Shown here in pieces: positions 8,249 to 18,117 of a DNA stretch of 64,000 nt (the first letter of the stretch is position 1; each line of letters opens with the position of its first letter). The position numbers and the translations under genes were made by a program. The stretch lies in NCBI RefSeq assembly GCF_015291885.1, contig NZ_CP036186.1:3561001-3625000 (forward strand), read 5' to 3'. The notes under the pieces were generated by a model. That model worked only from the letters and a program-made list of their open reading frames with translations, had not been told where the DNA came from and did no database searches. The DNA comes from Stutzerimonas stutzeri. Its GTDB lineage: Bacteria; Pseudomonadota; Gammaproteobacteria; Pseudomonadales; Pseudomonadaceae.

Positions 8249-10372
8249 CTATTGCACATCCCACGTGGTGCGGGCAGAAAAGGCCCGCGCCTCCTCCGCC
8301 GTTACGGCCGGGGACACCAGAAAACCCTGCATGACATCACAGCCGTTTTCCAGCAACCAGTCGCGCTGAGCGAGCGTTTCTACGCCCTCGGCTATCACCT
8401 CCAGGCCAAGATTGCGCCCAAGGTCGATGATGGTGCTGACCACAGCCGCATCGCGCGGCGAGCCCAGCATGTTGGCGATGAACAGGCGGTCGATCTTCAG
8501 CGTATCCAGCTCGAAATGCCGCAAATAGGCGAGCGACGAATAGCCGGTGCCAAAATCGTCGATTGCAACCCGTACGCCGAGTTTTCGCAGCTGACGAAGC
8601 TTCTCGCAGCTGCGCTCCAGATCCTGCATGAGCGTACCTTCCGTGACCTCCAGCTCCAGCTGCACCGGATTGAGCTGATACTCGTCGAGCAGGCGTCGTA
8701 GCGAATCGAAAAGCCCGGCGCGACTGAACTGCACCGGACTGACGTTCAGGCTGAGTATCAGGTCGCTGCCGGAAGATGGCTCCCATTGGCAGTACTGGTT
8801 CATCCCCTCTCGTAACACCCAGTCACCCACCCGCTCGATAAGGCGAGTTTCCTCCAGCAGCGGAATGAACACCGCCGGATCGTTCTCGCTGGCGTCACCC
8901 TGCGGCCAGCGCAACAGGCCTTCGAAGCCCCTTAGCTTGCCGCTGGCAAGCATCACCTGCGGCTGGTAGAGCAGCTCGAAGTCGTTGCGCTCGGTGGCGT
9001 TGCGTAGATTCTCTTCCATCATCAATCGGGCGTGGGCACGCTCGTTCATGTCGTTCGAGAAAAAGCGGTACTGCCTGCGCCCGGCACGCTTGGCTTCATA
9101 CATCGCCATGTCCGCCGAACGCAGCAGCTGGTCAACACTGACACCGCAATCCGGGAAGTGCGCGATGCCGATGCTCGCACCAAGGGTCACCTCGGTGCCG
9201 TCGATCTTGTGCCTCACCGAGATCAGCTCGATCAGCTTTTCGGCCACACGAGCCGCGTCCTCTGGATGATCCAGAGAGTCCAGCAGCGCCGTGAACTCAT
9301 CCCCCCCCATGCGCGCGATGATGTCGTACGGCCGCATACAGGTTTCCAGCAGGCGCGCCACTTTGCACAGAATCTCGTCGCCAGCATCGTGACCAAGGGA
9401 GTCGTTGATGCGCTTGAAACCATCCAGGTCGATATAGAGGATCGCCATGCGTTTGCCATTGCGATCGACACGCGCCAGCGACGACTCCAGCGCCTGGTGG
9501 AAGCCACGCCTGTTCAACAGGCCTGTCAGCGAGTCAGTGACCGCCTGGGTCTCGAGCTGAACATGCAGGTTGCGCACCACCGACATATCCAGCGCGATAA
9601 CCACCATGGAGCGCTGCTGGCGCGGCAACGGCGAGCTGGACAACGCCACCGGCAGCGGCGTGCCATTGGCGGTGTGCAGCTGGGCTTCGTGCAAGCGGTA
9701 GGTCGAGCCGCTGCGCCAGTAACGATAGAAGTCCGACTCGTGCCAATTGGCCGGCATGTCCGGCGCGGCGAGATGCGACAGCAGCGGCGTACCCTGCAGG
9801 TCCTCGACACGGGTATGCAACATGCCGGCAATGGCCGGATTGGCGAAGTTGATGTAGCCGTCTTCTCCGACTACCAAAATGCCTTCCGCGGCATTGCTCA
9901 GCACCGAAGCGTTGAACGCGCGGGCGGTGTCGAGCTGCTGAGTGAGCAGCTGCAGGTCGCGTCGGTTGTGCTCATGGGCCAGCAGCGTGTTGATCTTGTG
10001 CTTGAGCACCTGCGGATCGAAGGGTTTGAGAATGAAGTCGACCGCTCCGGTGGCATAGCCACGCAACACCGAATCGCGGGTGTGGGCAATTGCGGAAACG
10101 AAAATGATAGGTGTGTAGCGGGTATGCGGACTGCCGCGCATGAGCCGCGCGACTTCGAAGCCATCCATACCCGGCATCTGCACATCGAGCAGGACGAGCT
10201 CAACGTCGAGTTCCAACAACGCCCTGAGCGCCCCTTCCCCCGAATTGACGGTATGCACCTGCCAGTCACCGTCGCCCAGCAACGCCTCCATCGCCACCAG
10301 ATTGGCCTCGCGATCATCCACCACCAGCAACGTGCGGCTGCGGGGTTTGGACTTAAGCTGCGTTTGCGTCAT
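8249..10372 (-). CDS. Response regulator with PAS, GGDEF and EAL domains (c-di-GMP turnover)
   Basis: The 707-residue protein starts at ATG 10372, with GGAGG six bases upstream. Domains in order: receiver (about 15-135; VLLDVQMPGMDG holds the phospho-Asp, and LKPFDP the Lys), PAS (about 150-270), GGDEF (about 280-440, intact RMGGDEFTALL site) and EAL (about 455-700, FEGLLRWPQ entry motif and AIDDFGTGYSSLAYLRHF). Both catalytic motifs look intact, so it could make and degrade cyclic di-GMP, with phosphorylation setting the balance. The hybrid kinase gene immediately upstream on the same strand is its likely partner; the gap is 111 bases. Confidence 0.93.
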   Translation of the reverse strand: MTQTQLKSKPRSRTLLVVDDREANLVAMEALLGDGDWQVHTVNSGEGALRALLELDVELVLLDVQMPGMDGFEVARLMRGSPHTRYTPIIFVSAIAHTRDSVLRGYATGAVDFILKPFDPQVLKHKINTLLAHEHNRRDLQLLTQQLDTARAFNASVLSNAAEGILVVGEDGYINFANPAIAGMLHTRVEDLQGTPLLSHLAAPDMPANWHESDFYRYWRSGSTYRLHEAQLHTANGTPLPVALSSSPLPRQQRSMVVIALDMSVVRNLHVQLETQAVTDSLTGLLNRRGFHQALESSLARVDRNGKRMAILYIDLDGFKRINDSLGHDAGDEILCKVARLLETCMRPYDIIARMGGDEFTALLDSLDHPEDAARVAEKLIELISVRHKIDGTEVTLGASIGIAHFPDCGVSVDQLLRSADMAMYEAKRAGRRQYRFFSNDMNERAHARLMMEENLRNATERNDFELLYQPQVMLASGKLRGFEGLLRWPQGDASENDPAVFIPLLEETRLIERVGDWVLREGMNQYCQWEPSSGSDLILSLNVSPVQFSRAGLFDSLRRLLDEYQLNPVQLELEVTEGTLMQDLERSCEKLRQLRKLGVRVAIDDFGTGYSSLAYLRHFELDTLKIDRLFIANMLGSPRDAAVVSTIIDLGRNLGLEVIAEGVETLAQRDWLLENGCDVMQGFLVSPAVTAEEARAFSARTTWDVQ

Positions 10373-10483
10373 CGCCAACCTCCAAGCAAGCCGCATCGAC
10401 GCACCCACAGGAGCGCCATGCGCACCGCACGATATCGGCTGACCTTTGTTTCGCCACTGCCATGTTCAGCGTGCACCACCCGC

Positions 10484-13400
10484 TCACTCCTCATCAGCAT
10501 CAGTCGCGCCGGCGTCCAGGCCTAGCCAGTGCCGCGTCAATTCTTGTAACGGCTCCGGCTCGACCGGCTTGACCAGCACATCGTCCGCACCAGCAGCCGC
10601 GCAACGCTCGCGCTCCTCATCGTTGTCCGTCACTACCAGCGCGATAATCGGCGCCTGACAGTCATGCCCCCGCTTAAGCCGCTGCGCCAACTCTGGACCA
10701 TCCGCCCCAGGCTGGCTCATGTCCAGCAGTACCAGATCGAAGGCATCCTCTTCGAAACGCTCAATGGCCTCATCGGCGCTGGTAACCGGAACCACCTGCA
10801 GGCCTAACTGATCGAGCTGAGCGGTCAACGAATAGATCAGGCGCACATCCTGATCCATCAACAGGACACGGCGGCCAGCGGCGGTCACCTGCAACGAGGC
10901 CGCAGCACTTGACGCAGGAGTGGCTGGCTCCGGCCGTATCAGCGCGCCCATACGCTCCACATCCTCATCCTTGGATAAGGACGATGCCGAATATCTGCGC
11001 AAGCGTTGCATATCATCCTCCGACAAAGGCTTGCGACTGTTGACCAGCACAGTGACCGCGCGAAGTGAACGCAACCGCTCGAGGGCATCCAGCAGATCCA
11101 GTCCATTGCCATCAGCGAGTTCGTGATCGGTCACGACCACCGTAAAGGCTTGCTCGGCATAGGCCAGTCGGGCAGCCTCAGCGGTCGCGGCCAGCGTGAC
11201 GCTGTAGCCGAGACGCTCGAAGTAGTCACGGATCAGCATGCGCCGCCGCGGGTCCGTCTCTACCAGCAACAGGCGTAGCGGATTGTGATCGTGTCGAGCG
11301 AGCTCGCTGAAGATTCGTTCCAGCTCGGATTGCGCCACCGGCTTGACCAGGTAGCGCGAACCGTCGTCGTGCCAATCATGGGGCTGAGGTACGCAGGAAA
11401 TGATCATCACCGGCATACCCTGATGGCGCTCATCTGCACGAAGCTCGCGATGGACCTGCCAACCGCTGATATCCGGGAGCAGGATGTCCAGAATCACGGC
11501 CGCAAAATGCTCGCGATTCAGCGCCTCTAGCCCCTGCTGTCCGGTGCTGCAGATCAGACTGGTAAAGCCGTGGCTTTGACCGACCTCTGCGACCACCGAT
11601 GCAAAATCCGCATCATCTTCAATGATCAGCAAACCGGGTCCTCGGCCGCGTCGCTGCGGCTGAGGCGGTAGCAACGATTGCGCAGGGGTGCCTGCGATAA
11701 GCTCCACGGGCAACTGAACGGTGAATGTCGCACCCTGCCCCAGTTCGCTGACTACGGTGAGATGGCCACCGAGCACCTCGACCAGTTGACGGGTGATCGC
11801 CAGACCAAGTCCGGTGCCGCCGTAGTGCCGACTGATCGAACCATCGATCTGTTGAAACGCCTGGAATATCCGCTCCTGCTGATCCGGAGCGATACCGATG
11901 CCGCTGTCGCGCACCTGCAGTTGCAGCAACGGGCCTGCCTGGCCGTCGGCTGGCAGGCAAGAGGCCAGTAGTTCGACACCGCCGCGCTCGGTGAACTTCA
12001 GTGCGTTGGTCAACAGGTTATGCAAAATCTGCTGAAGCCGCGCGCGATCGGAATTCAGCGTGAGCGGTACATCCGGATCGACCGTCATTTTCAGCGCCAA
12101 TCCTTTTTGCTCGGCCATAGGCCCGAGCGCGACATCCAGCTCGTTCAGCAACTCGCGTAGATTCAGCGGCTCCAGTTTGAGCTGCATCCGCCCGGACTCG
12201 ATCTTGGCAAGGTCCAGCACATCGTTTATCAGCTCCAGTAGCTCATGGCCGGCGCGGTGGATGATGTCGGCGTGACGGACCTGCTTGTCGTTGAGGTTTC
12301 CCGCACCGTTCTGCCGCAACTGGTCGCTAAGGATCAGGATGCTGTTGAGCGGCGTACGCAACTCGTGCGACATGTTGGCGAGGAATTCCGATTTGTAACG
12401 GTTGGCTACGGCCAATTGGTCAGCCTGGTCGCGCAGGCGCCGTTCGGCCGCCTTGCGGTGACTGATATCGATGATCACAGCCTGCACCAGTTGTTCATCG
12501 CCGCTGCGCAACGGTGAAAGCCCTATCTCCACCGGCAGCGCGCTACCATCGCGGTGCCGGCCGAACAGCTCGCGATTGCTGCCCATGCGGCGGGGCTCAG
12601 GATTTTCCGCGTACCCCTGACGAAGGCCGTGGTGCGCTTCGCGCAACGCTTCGGGCAGCAGCACTTCCACCGGCTGGCCGACCAGATCTTGCCGGCTGTA
12701 GCCGAAAAGGATTTCGGTCTGGCGGTTGACCATGACGATCTCGCCCTGCGCGTCCACCAGCACGAACGCATTAGGCGAGGCCTCGACGACGTTGCGAAAG
12801 CGTTCCTCATCGCGCTTGCGCGCCTGCAGATCGAGCAGGTTGAGCACGTAGTAGAACTCGTCATCATGACTGAAGCTTGTCAGGCTGACGGCCACCGGTA
12901 TGGGCTTGCCATCCTCGCGCTGTGCCTGGAGCTCCAGCTGACTAGTCTCACGCAGCTGCCGCAGGGTCTGTTCACCGAGCACACCTGGAACATAGCGGCT
13001 CACACGCTCCCCGGCCAGAAGCTCTGTTGAGCTTGCCAGCAGCTGTCCGGCGCTCTGGTTGGCCAGCTCGATCCGCCCACCTGCGTTGCACAGCAGCGTG
13101 GCAACCGGAAGTTGTTCGATCAACTGACGAAAGCGTGCCTCGCGTTCCTGCAGTTGCAGGCTTAACGCCTGACTGCTGCGTAGTGCGCGTTCGCGAAGGT
13201 AGAGGTAGCCGCCCACCAGCAATGAAAACAGTGCCGCGGCCGTCAAAGCGGCGGCCAGGCTGAAGGCCCGATTGTTGTCGCGCAGCACCGCTTCGTACTC
13301 GGGAGTACTTGCCACCTGCAACTGCCAGCTACGTCCATACATGTAGATATTGCGGATGCGCTGAAACGCGGCATCGGTACTCACCGGAGCACGCCCGGTA

Positions 13401-14203
13401 AGAAGCGGCGCCTCCGGACTGGCGGCATCGAACAGCTGCAGCTGCAGCATCCGACTACGGGACCCTAAGATGCCTTCCATCAGATCGGTCAGGCGAAAGG
13501 CTCCATGCAGGCTGCCTACGAAGGCGCGCTTACGCTCTTCTTCGGTGGTTACCGGCGCCGTCGAGGCATAAAGAGGAAAGAACAACAGAACGCCCATCTG
13601 CACGTTCTGTTCGGTTTCTTGCTTGAGTCGCAACGGGCCAGTGAGCACCGGGTTGCCAGTGTTACGTGCGGTGGTAATGGCCTCACGGCGTGTCGCTTCG
13701 CTGAACAAGTCGAAACCGAGCACCCGGCGATTGCGCCAATCGGTGGGATGGATGTAATCGGTCACCACATATTCGTCCCGCTCCCCAGGCGGATACATCC
13801 GGAAACGGTCGCGGCCCATGCTGCGGATGTGATTGATCATGGTTTCCAGAGTCGCTGGCGTGGCGTGTCGCGCCAATGCAACGCCCTGAATTCCAGGGTA
13901 GAAATCCTGCAGCTGTAACTGATCCGCAGCACGCGCCCACTCGTCCACTTTCACGTCGTCGTTGCCCGCAACTACGCCGGCAAGCCCACGCAAGACCATT
14001 TCGTAGGCGCGCATTCTTTCGCGAAGGGTGTGCTCTATATCATCGACGGCAAAGGTAAAGCGCTGCTCCTGCTCGATCCTGCTGCGCTGCTCCTGAACAT
14101 ACCATTGCCAGCCAATCCATCCACCCAGCCCCGCCATCAGGGCCAGCGCGACCAGTAATGGCAACCAGGACCTGCGGGAATGGAGAGCGGGACGATCATC
14201 CAT
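10484..14203 (-). CDS. CHASE-domain hybrid sensor histidine kinase with three receiver domains
   Basis: The 1239-residue inner-membrane kinase starts at ATG 14203 with GGAGG upstream. In order: a membrane segment (about 12-32), a periplasmic CHASE domain (about 70-260), a second membrane segment (about 315-337), two PAS domains (about 360-590), HisKA with the phosphoacceptor in MSHELRTPLNS (about 610-680), HATPase (DSGIGIAPDQ, GGTGLGLAI), then three C-terminal receivers (about 865, 985 and 1115 onward). The first and third receivers have clear Asp acceptors (AVILDILLPD, LVLLDMSQPG); the second reads VVVTDHELADG. No HPt domain follows. It likely signals to the adjacent GGDEF-EAL regulator. CHASE ligands are small extracellular molecules; the one here is unknown. 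Confidence 0.92.
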   Translation of the reverse strand: MDDRPALHSRRSWLPLLVALALMAGLGGWIGWQWYVQEQRSRIEQEQRFTFAVDDIEHTLRERMRAYEMVLRGLAGVVAGNDDVKVDEWARAADQLQLQDFYPGIQGVALARHATPATLETMINHIRSMGRDRFRMYPPGERDEYVVTDYIHPTDWRNRRVLGFDLFSEATRREAITTARNTGNPVLTGPLRLKQETEQNVQMGVLLFFPLYASTAPVTTEEERKRAFVGSLHGAFRLTDLMEGILGSRSRMLQLQLFDAASPEAPLLTGRAPVSTDAAFQRIRNIYMYGRSWQLQVASTPEYEAVLRDNNRAFSLAAALTAAALFSLLVGGYLYLRERALRSSQALSLQLQEREARFRQLIEQLPVATLLCNAGGRIELANQSAGQLLASSTELLAGERVSRYVPGVLGEQTLRQLRETSQLELQAQREDGKPIPVAVSLTSFSHDDEFYYVLNLLDLQARKRDEERFRNVVEASPNAFVLVDAQGEIVMVNRQTEILFGYSRQDLVGQPVEVLLPEALREAHHGLRQGYAENPEPRRMGSNRELFGRHRDGSALPVEIGLSPLRSGDEQLVQAVIIDISHRKAAERRLRDQADQLAVANRYKSEFLANMSHELRTPLNSILILSDQLRQNGAGNLNDKQVRHADIIHRAGHELLELINDVLDLAKIESGRMQLKLEPLNLRELLNELDVALGPMAEQKGLALKMTVDPDVPLTLNSDRARLQQILHNLLTNALKFTERGGVELLASCLPADGQAGPLLQLQVRDSGIGIAPDQQERIFQAFQQIDGSISRHYGGTGLGLAITRQLVEVLGGHLTVVSELGQGATFTVQLPVELIAGTPAQSLLPPQPQRRGRGPGLLIIEDDADFASVVAEVGQSHGFTSLICSTGQQGLEALNREHFAAVILDILLPDISGWQVHRELRADERHQGMPVMIISCVPQPHDWHDDGSRYLVKPVAQSELERIFSELARHDHNPLRLLLVETDPRRRMLIRDYFERLGYSVTLAATAEAARLAYAEQAFTVVVTDHELADGNGLDLLDALERLRSLRAVTVLVNSRKPLSEDDMQRLRRYSASSLSKDEDVERMGALIRPEPATPASSAAASLQVTAAGRRVLLMDQDVRLIYSLTAQLDQLGLQVVPVTSADEAIERFEEDAFDLVLLDMSQPGADGPELAQRLKRGHDCQAPIIALVVTDNDEERERCAAAGADDVLVKPVEPEPLQELTRHWLGLDAGATDADEE

Positions 14204-14314
14204 TCGACCTCCTCTGTGCCACTACTGGTGTGCTATCGAATGTCAGATTCGAATAGTGCAGAGAGGTTCAATGGTACGAGCAAGAAACGAATTAATGGCG
14301 TCTGAAAACAGACA

Positions 14315-14341
14315 ATTGCGAGGCCGTTGCAGCCCCGCAAT
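14315..14341 (-). terminator. Terminator of the OmpA-like lipoprotein gene
   Basis: On the minus strand a 10-base stem (14332-14341 with 14315-14324, one G-U pair) and a 7-base loop lie just past the stop codon and are followed by TGTCTGTTTT. Confidence 0.7.
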
Positions 14342-14352
14342 CTATTAGAGCA

Positions 14353-15006
14353 TTACAGCGGACGAAGATTGATCTCGACGCGGCGGTTCTGCGCACGGCC
14401 AGCAGTCGTATCGTTGCTGGCGATCGGCTGGCTTGGGCCCGCACCGTAGGAGGAAATCCGCGAAGCGGCGACGCCGTTGGACGCCAGGTAAGAGGCAACG
14501 CTCTGCGCACGACGGTTGGACAGATCCTGGTTCAGCTGCAGCGAACCGGTGCTGTCGGTATGGCCGACGATATCTACGCCATTCTTGTTGAACTCCTTGA
14601 ACACCTGCACCAGAGAGTTCAGCGTCGGATAGAAGCTGCTGGAGATATCTGCCGAGTTGCTGGCAAAGGTAATGTTGCCAGGCATGATCAGCGTCAGGTT
14701 GTCACCATTGCGCTGTACCTGAACACCGGTGCCCTGCAGCGTCTGACGCAGCTTGGCTTCCTGGGTATCGACGTAGTAACCGTAGCCACCGCCCGCTGCG
14801 CCGCCTACCGCTGCGCCAATCAGTGCGCCCTTGGTGCGATCTTTCTTGCTCGAAGTCGCAGCGCCGATGACCGCACCGCTGACGGCACCGATACCGCCAT
14901 ATACACCGGCTTTTCCAGCCTGCTGCTCGCCGGTATAGGGATTGGTGGTGCAACCAACCAGCAGAGCAACGCCTGCAGCCAGAGCGGTCATGTTCAGCAT
15001 TTTCAT
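14353..15006 (-). CDS. OmpA-family outer-membrane lipoprotein (YiaD-like)
   Basis: The 217-residue protein has a lipoprotein signal with lipobox LLVGC (Cys19), then a glycine-rich segment (about 38-80; KGALIGAAVGGAAGGGYGYY) of the glycine-zipper type, and a C-terminal OmpA domain (about 105-215) with the peptidoglycan-binding pattern VDIVGHTDSTGS and NRRVEINLRPL. It should sit in the outer membrane and bind peptidoglycan through the OmpA domain. The start at 15006 has GAAGGAAG upstream. It is a single-gene unit. Confidence 0.92.
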   Translation of the reverse strand: MKMLNMTALAAGVALLVGCTTNPYTGEQQAGKAGVYGGIGAVSGAVIGAATSSKKDRTKGALIGAAVGGAAGGGYGYYVDTQEAKLRQTLQGTGVQVQRNGDNLTLIMPGNITFASNSADISSSFYPTLNSLVQVFKEFNKNGVDIVGHTDSTGSLQLNQDLSNRRAQSVASYLASNGVAASRISSYGAGPSQPIASNDTTAGRAQNRRVEINLRPL

Positions 15007-15143
15007 AGTTACTTCCTTCTCTTGTCAGTTACCAAGGCAGTCCCCAGCCCTTGCGAGCGCAGCCCTGAATGCGGCGCTAGATTACCATCGACCACCACCA
15101 AGGATAGGAACCGTGCAGCAGAACCCGTCCAACGGCCGGACAT

Positions 15144-15788
15144 TCAGGCGCGAACGAAAGGATTCTCACGCATCTCCTCACCCAGCCGAGTGTCCGGACC
15201 ATGGCCAGTGACCACCGTGGCCTCTTCGTCGAGCGAATAGAGTCGCTGCTTGATGGAGCGCTCGATGCTCGAGTAATCCCCTCCCCAAAGATCCGTGCGG
15301 CCGATACCGCGACGGAACAGCGTATCCCCGGCTATCAGCAGCTTGGCGTCAGCAAACCAGAAGCTCATCGAGCCCGGCGTATGTCCTGGGGTGTGCAATG
15401 CCACGCCACACCCGCAGGCCAGCTCTTCGTCATCGGCCAGCCATTGATCCGGCGCAGGCACCGGCGTGTAGGGCACGCCAAACATGCGGCACTGCATTTC
15501 CAGATTGTCCCAGAGAAACTGATCAGCCTTGTGCAAGTGAAGCGTGGCGCCGGTCTTTTCCTTCATCTGCCCCGAAGCCAGGAAATGATCCAGATGCGCG
15601 TGGGTATGGATGATGCTCACCACTCTCAGGCCATGGGTATTCAGCCGGGCCATGATCAGCTCCGGGTCGCCACCGGGATCGACCACGATGGCCTTTTTAC
15701 TTACCGGGTCGCCAATGATCGTGCAGTTGCACTGCAAAGGCCCGACAGGGAAGGTTTCGCGGATCAGCATCGGTGGGGTAGCGGCCAT
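15144..15788 (-). CDS. Metallo-beta-lactamase-fold hydrolase (YcbL-type glyoxalase II-like)
   Basis: The 214-residue protein starts at ATG 15788, with AGAGGA upstream. It carries the MBL metal motif THAHLDHFLASG (HxHxDH), further metal ligands in HTPGHTPGSM and ITGDTLFRRGIGRTDL, and the final histidine in VTGHGPDTRLGEE. The opening FPVGPLQCNCTIIGDP is typical of the YcbL/GloB-like subfamily, whose members hydrolyse S-lactoylglutathione or related thioesters. It is cytoplasmic with no evident operon partner. Confidence 0.9.
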   Translation of the reverse strand: MAATPPMLIRETFPVGPLQCNCTIIGDPVSKKAIVVDPGGDPELIMARLNTHGLRVVSIIHTHAHLDHFLASGQMKEKTGATLHLHKADQFLWDNLEMQCRMFGVPYTPVPAPDQWLADDEELACGCGVALHTPGHTPGSMSFWFADAKLLIAGDTLFRRGIGRTDLWGGDYSSIERSIKQRLYSLDEEATVVTGHGPDTRLGEEMRENPFVRA

Positions 15789-15956
15789 TTCATCCTCTGT
15801 AATCAGCAGTTTTTTCCGGCGCGTCGAAGCGCGGTAGCAGAGATTGACTGCTGCGCCGCCATCCAGCAACGGTCACGTGCCGTGTCGATATCTGATCGTG
15901 GCAGCCGACGTTGATTACACCGTAGTCGCCAGTAGCGACAGCGCCTGCGCGCAACC

Positions 15957-16308
15957 ATGACCGGCAGCGCAGACGTGATCGGCCAACCGCTGTTCGCAGT
16001 AGTACTCGAAGATATGGAGCATCAAACGCTGCAGGCCGACAGCAGAAGCCCCGCCCTCGAGTTGCTCGCACAGGTCAGCGCGATAGATTTGCTGATCACG
16101 GACATCGGCTTGCCGGGCGGAATGAACGACCATCGATTCGCCGAGCTCGCGCGGCAAACCCAATCAGAGTCGAAGCGCCGTCACCACCGGCTACGCCGAA
16201 GAGGCGCTGCATGCACGCAGCGCAGCCCAGCGGGACCTGAAACTACTCGGCAAACCGTTTACCCTGGACGTCCTATAGAGCCGCGCGCTGGACCTGCTGG
16301 ACGTCTGA
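15957..16308 (+). pseudogene. Decayed receiver (REC) domain remnant
   Basis: From about 15990 the plus strand reads AVVLEDMEHQTLQAD then LELLAQVSAIDLLITDIGLPGG, a receiver domain with its phospho-Asp region. A one-base frame change near 16160-16178 moves the homology to another frame, which reads VTTGYAEEALHA and LLGKPFTLDVL, with the conserved Lys-Pro of receivers. An in-frame TAG at 16276-16278 and a final TGA at 16306-16308 follow. The region between VLED and QTLQAD is also shortened. It looks like the C-terminal receiver of a lost hybrid kinase. No ribosome-binding site is seen; probably not expressed. Confidence 0.8.
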
Positions 16309-16325
16309 ACCAGCAGGCCCCTCGC

Positions 16326-18011
16326 TCAATTGGGCGAGGTTTGCTGCGAAGCGCCTTCGTCTTGCCAACGCGCAATCTCGCTGCGGATGCGCTTCTTGTC
16401 CAGCTTGCCAACGCTGGTCTTGGGAATCTCGCTGACCACCGCGATCTGCTGCGGGATCGCCCACTTGTTGATGTGCCCCTCAGTCACCGCCGGTTCGAGG
16501 AAGGCCTGCAAGTCGGCAGCGCTCAGTTCACGGCCTTCACACAGCACAACCAGGGCAAAGGGGCGCTCGCCCCAGCGTTCGTCCGGCACACCGACCACCG
16601 CGACGTCACGCACCGCCTCGTGACAACTGATCAGTCCTTCCAGGGTGAGGGATGACAGCCATTCACCTCCGGTCTTGATCACGTCCTTGATGCGGTCGCG
16701 AATCTCGATATTGGCCATCTCGTCGATCACCGCGACGTCGCCGGTGTGCAGCCAGCCATCGGCCCACAGCTCTTCGCTCTTCTCCGGCTCGTTGTAATAG
16801 CCCTGGGTCAGCCACGGCGCGCGCAATACCAGTTCGCCCTGTGAGGTACCGTCTGCGGGCAGAAAGCTGCCGTCCGCTGCCTGGATGGCCGCATCGACCA
16901 GCACCACCGGAACGCCCGCCTTGAGGTGGAAGGTACTGCGGGTGTCTTCGTCGGCCTTGAGTAGCTCGTCGTTGATGTGCGCGCCGGAAATCAGCGGGCA
17001 GGTCTCGGACATGCCGTACGCGGCGATCAGGTTCATACCGGACGCCTTGGCCTGGTCATACAGGCCGCGGGTGAGCGCACTGCCGCCGATGGTGATCTTC
17101 CAGCCCTTGAAGTCAGTCCCCTGCGCCGCCTTGGCGTTGAGCAGCATCTGCACGATGGTCGGCACGCAATGGGAGAAAGTCACCTGCTCACGGCGCCACA
17201 GGTCGATCAGGTACTCGGGATCGTAACGCCCGGGATAGACCTGCTTGAGGCCGAGCATGGTGGCGACGTAGGGCAACCCCCAGGCATGCACATGGAACAT
17301 CGGCGTGATCGGCATGTAGACGTCATCCGAGCCCATCAGCCGAGGATTTTCCCGGCAGCCGACGGTCACCGCCGCGGCCAGGGTGTGCAGCACCAGCTGG
17401 CGATGGGTGAAGTACACACCCTTGGGATTGCCGGTAGTGCCAGTGGTGTAGAAGGTCGTGGCAACCGAATCCTCATCGAAATCGGGAAAGTCGTAGTCCG
17501 GCTCGGCGGCAGCCAGCAGGCTTTCGTACTCGCCGACGCAATCCGGCAGGCCGGCGTCGTGCACGTCGCCATCGGTGAGCAGCAGCGTCTTCTGCACGGT
17601 GGTCAGCTGCCCGGCAATCGCCTGGTACAGCGGCACGAACTCGCTGTTGACCAGCACGAAGCGGTCATCGGCGTGATTCATGGTGTAAAGGATCTGATCC
17701 GGGGAGAGCCGCACGTTGATGGTATGCACCACGGCGCCAATCATAGGAATGGCGAACATGCATTCCAGATAGCGGTGGCTGTCCCAGTCCATCACCGCCA
17801 CAGTATCGCCCGCCTTGACGCCAGCTGCGGTCAGCACGTTGGCCAACCGCGCGACACGTTGATTCAGGGTGCGGTAGTCGTAACGCAGCTGGTCACGGTA
17901 GACGATCTCGCGGGTGCGCTCGTAGCGCACGCCGGACAACAGCAGGCGCTTGATCAACAAGGGATATTGATAGGCGTTCGCCGCGGGCTTGATGACACGG
18001 GTCTGCAGCAT
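16326..18011 (-). CDS. Fatty-acid--CoA ligase (AMP-forming, AlkK-like medium-chain group)
   Basis: The 561-residue enzyme has the AMP-binding core FYTTGTTGNPKGVYFTH (about residue 180), the adenylation motifs YGMSETCPLISG and DGWLHTGDVAVID, and the C-terminal lysine block IPKTSVGKLDKKRIR. These convert a fatty acid, ATP and CoA to acyl-CoA in the cytoplasm or at the membrane. The start at 18011 (MLQTRVI) is preferred over 18020 because AGGAT lies 8 bases upstream and related proteins begin there. It is monocistronic, next to the LysE exporter on the same strand. The chain-length preference cannot be read from sequence. Confidence 0.93.
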   Translation of the reverse strand: MLQTRVIKPAANAYQYPLLIKRLLLSGVRYERTREIVYRDQLRYDYRTLNQRVARLANVLTAAGVKAGDTVAVMDWDSHRYLECMFAIPMIGAVVHTINVRLSPDQILYTMNHADDRFVLVNSEFVPLYQAIAGQLTTVQKTLLLTDGDVHDAGLPDCVGEYESLLAAAEPDYDFPDFDEDSVATTFYTTGTTGNPKGVYFTHRQLVLHTLAAAVTVGCRENPRLMGSDDVYMPITPMFHVHAWGLPYVATMLGLKQVYPGRYDPEYLIDLWRREQVTFSHCVPTIVQMLLNAKAAQGTDFKGWKITIGGSALTRGLYDQAKASGMNLIAAYGMSETCPLISGAHINDELLKADEDTRSTFHLKAGVPVVLVDAAIQAADGSFLPADGTSQGELVLRAPWLTQGYYNEPEKSEELWADGWLHTGDVAVIDEMANIEIRDRIKDVIKTGGEWLSSLTLEGLISCHEAVRDVAVVGVPDERWGERPFALVVLCEGRELSAADLQAFLEPAVTEGHINKWAIPQQIAVVSEIPKTSVGKLDKKRIRSEIARWQDEGASQQTSPN

Positions 18012-18117
18012 GAGGGGCATCCTGTTCTTGTTGGAGTTGTAAGCAGCACTCTAGAGCGTCCGCCCCCATGCAAAATCAGTCCAAAGGATTATTTTCCGCG
18101 CACCTCGTTTCAGCGTG

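Noticed and set aside
9032..10525. 497-residue plus-strand frame across the GGDEF-EAL gene
   Set aside because: Antisense shadow with His/Arg/Gln-rich composition typical of reversed high-GC coding DNA.
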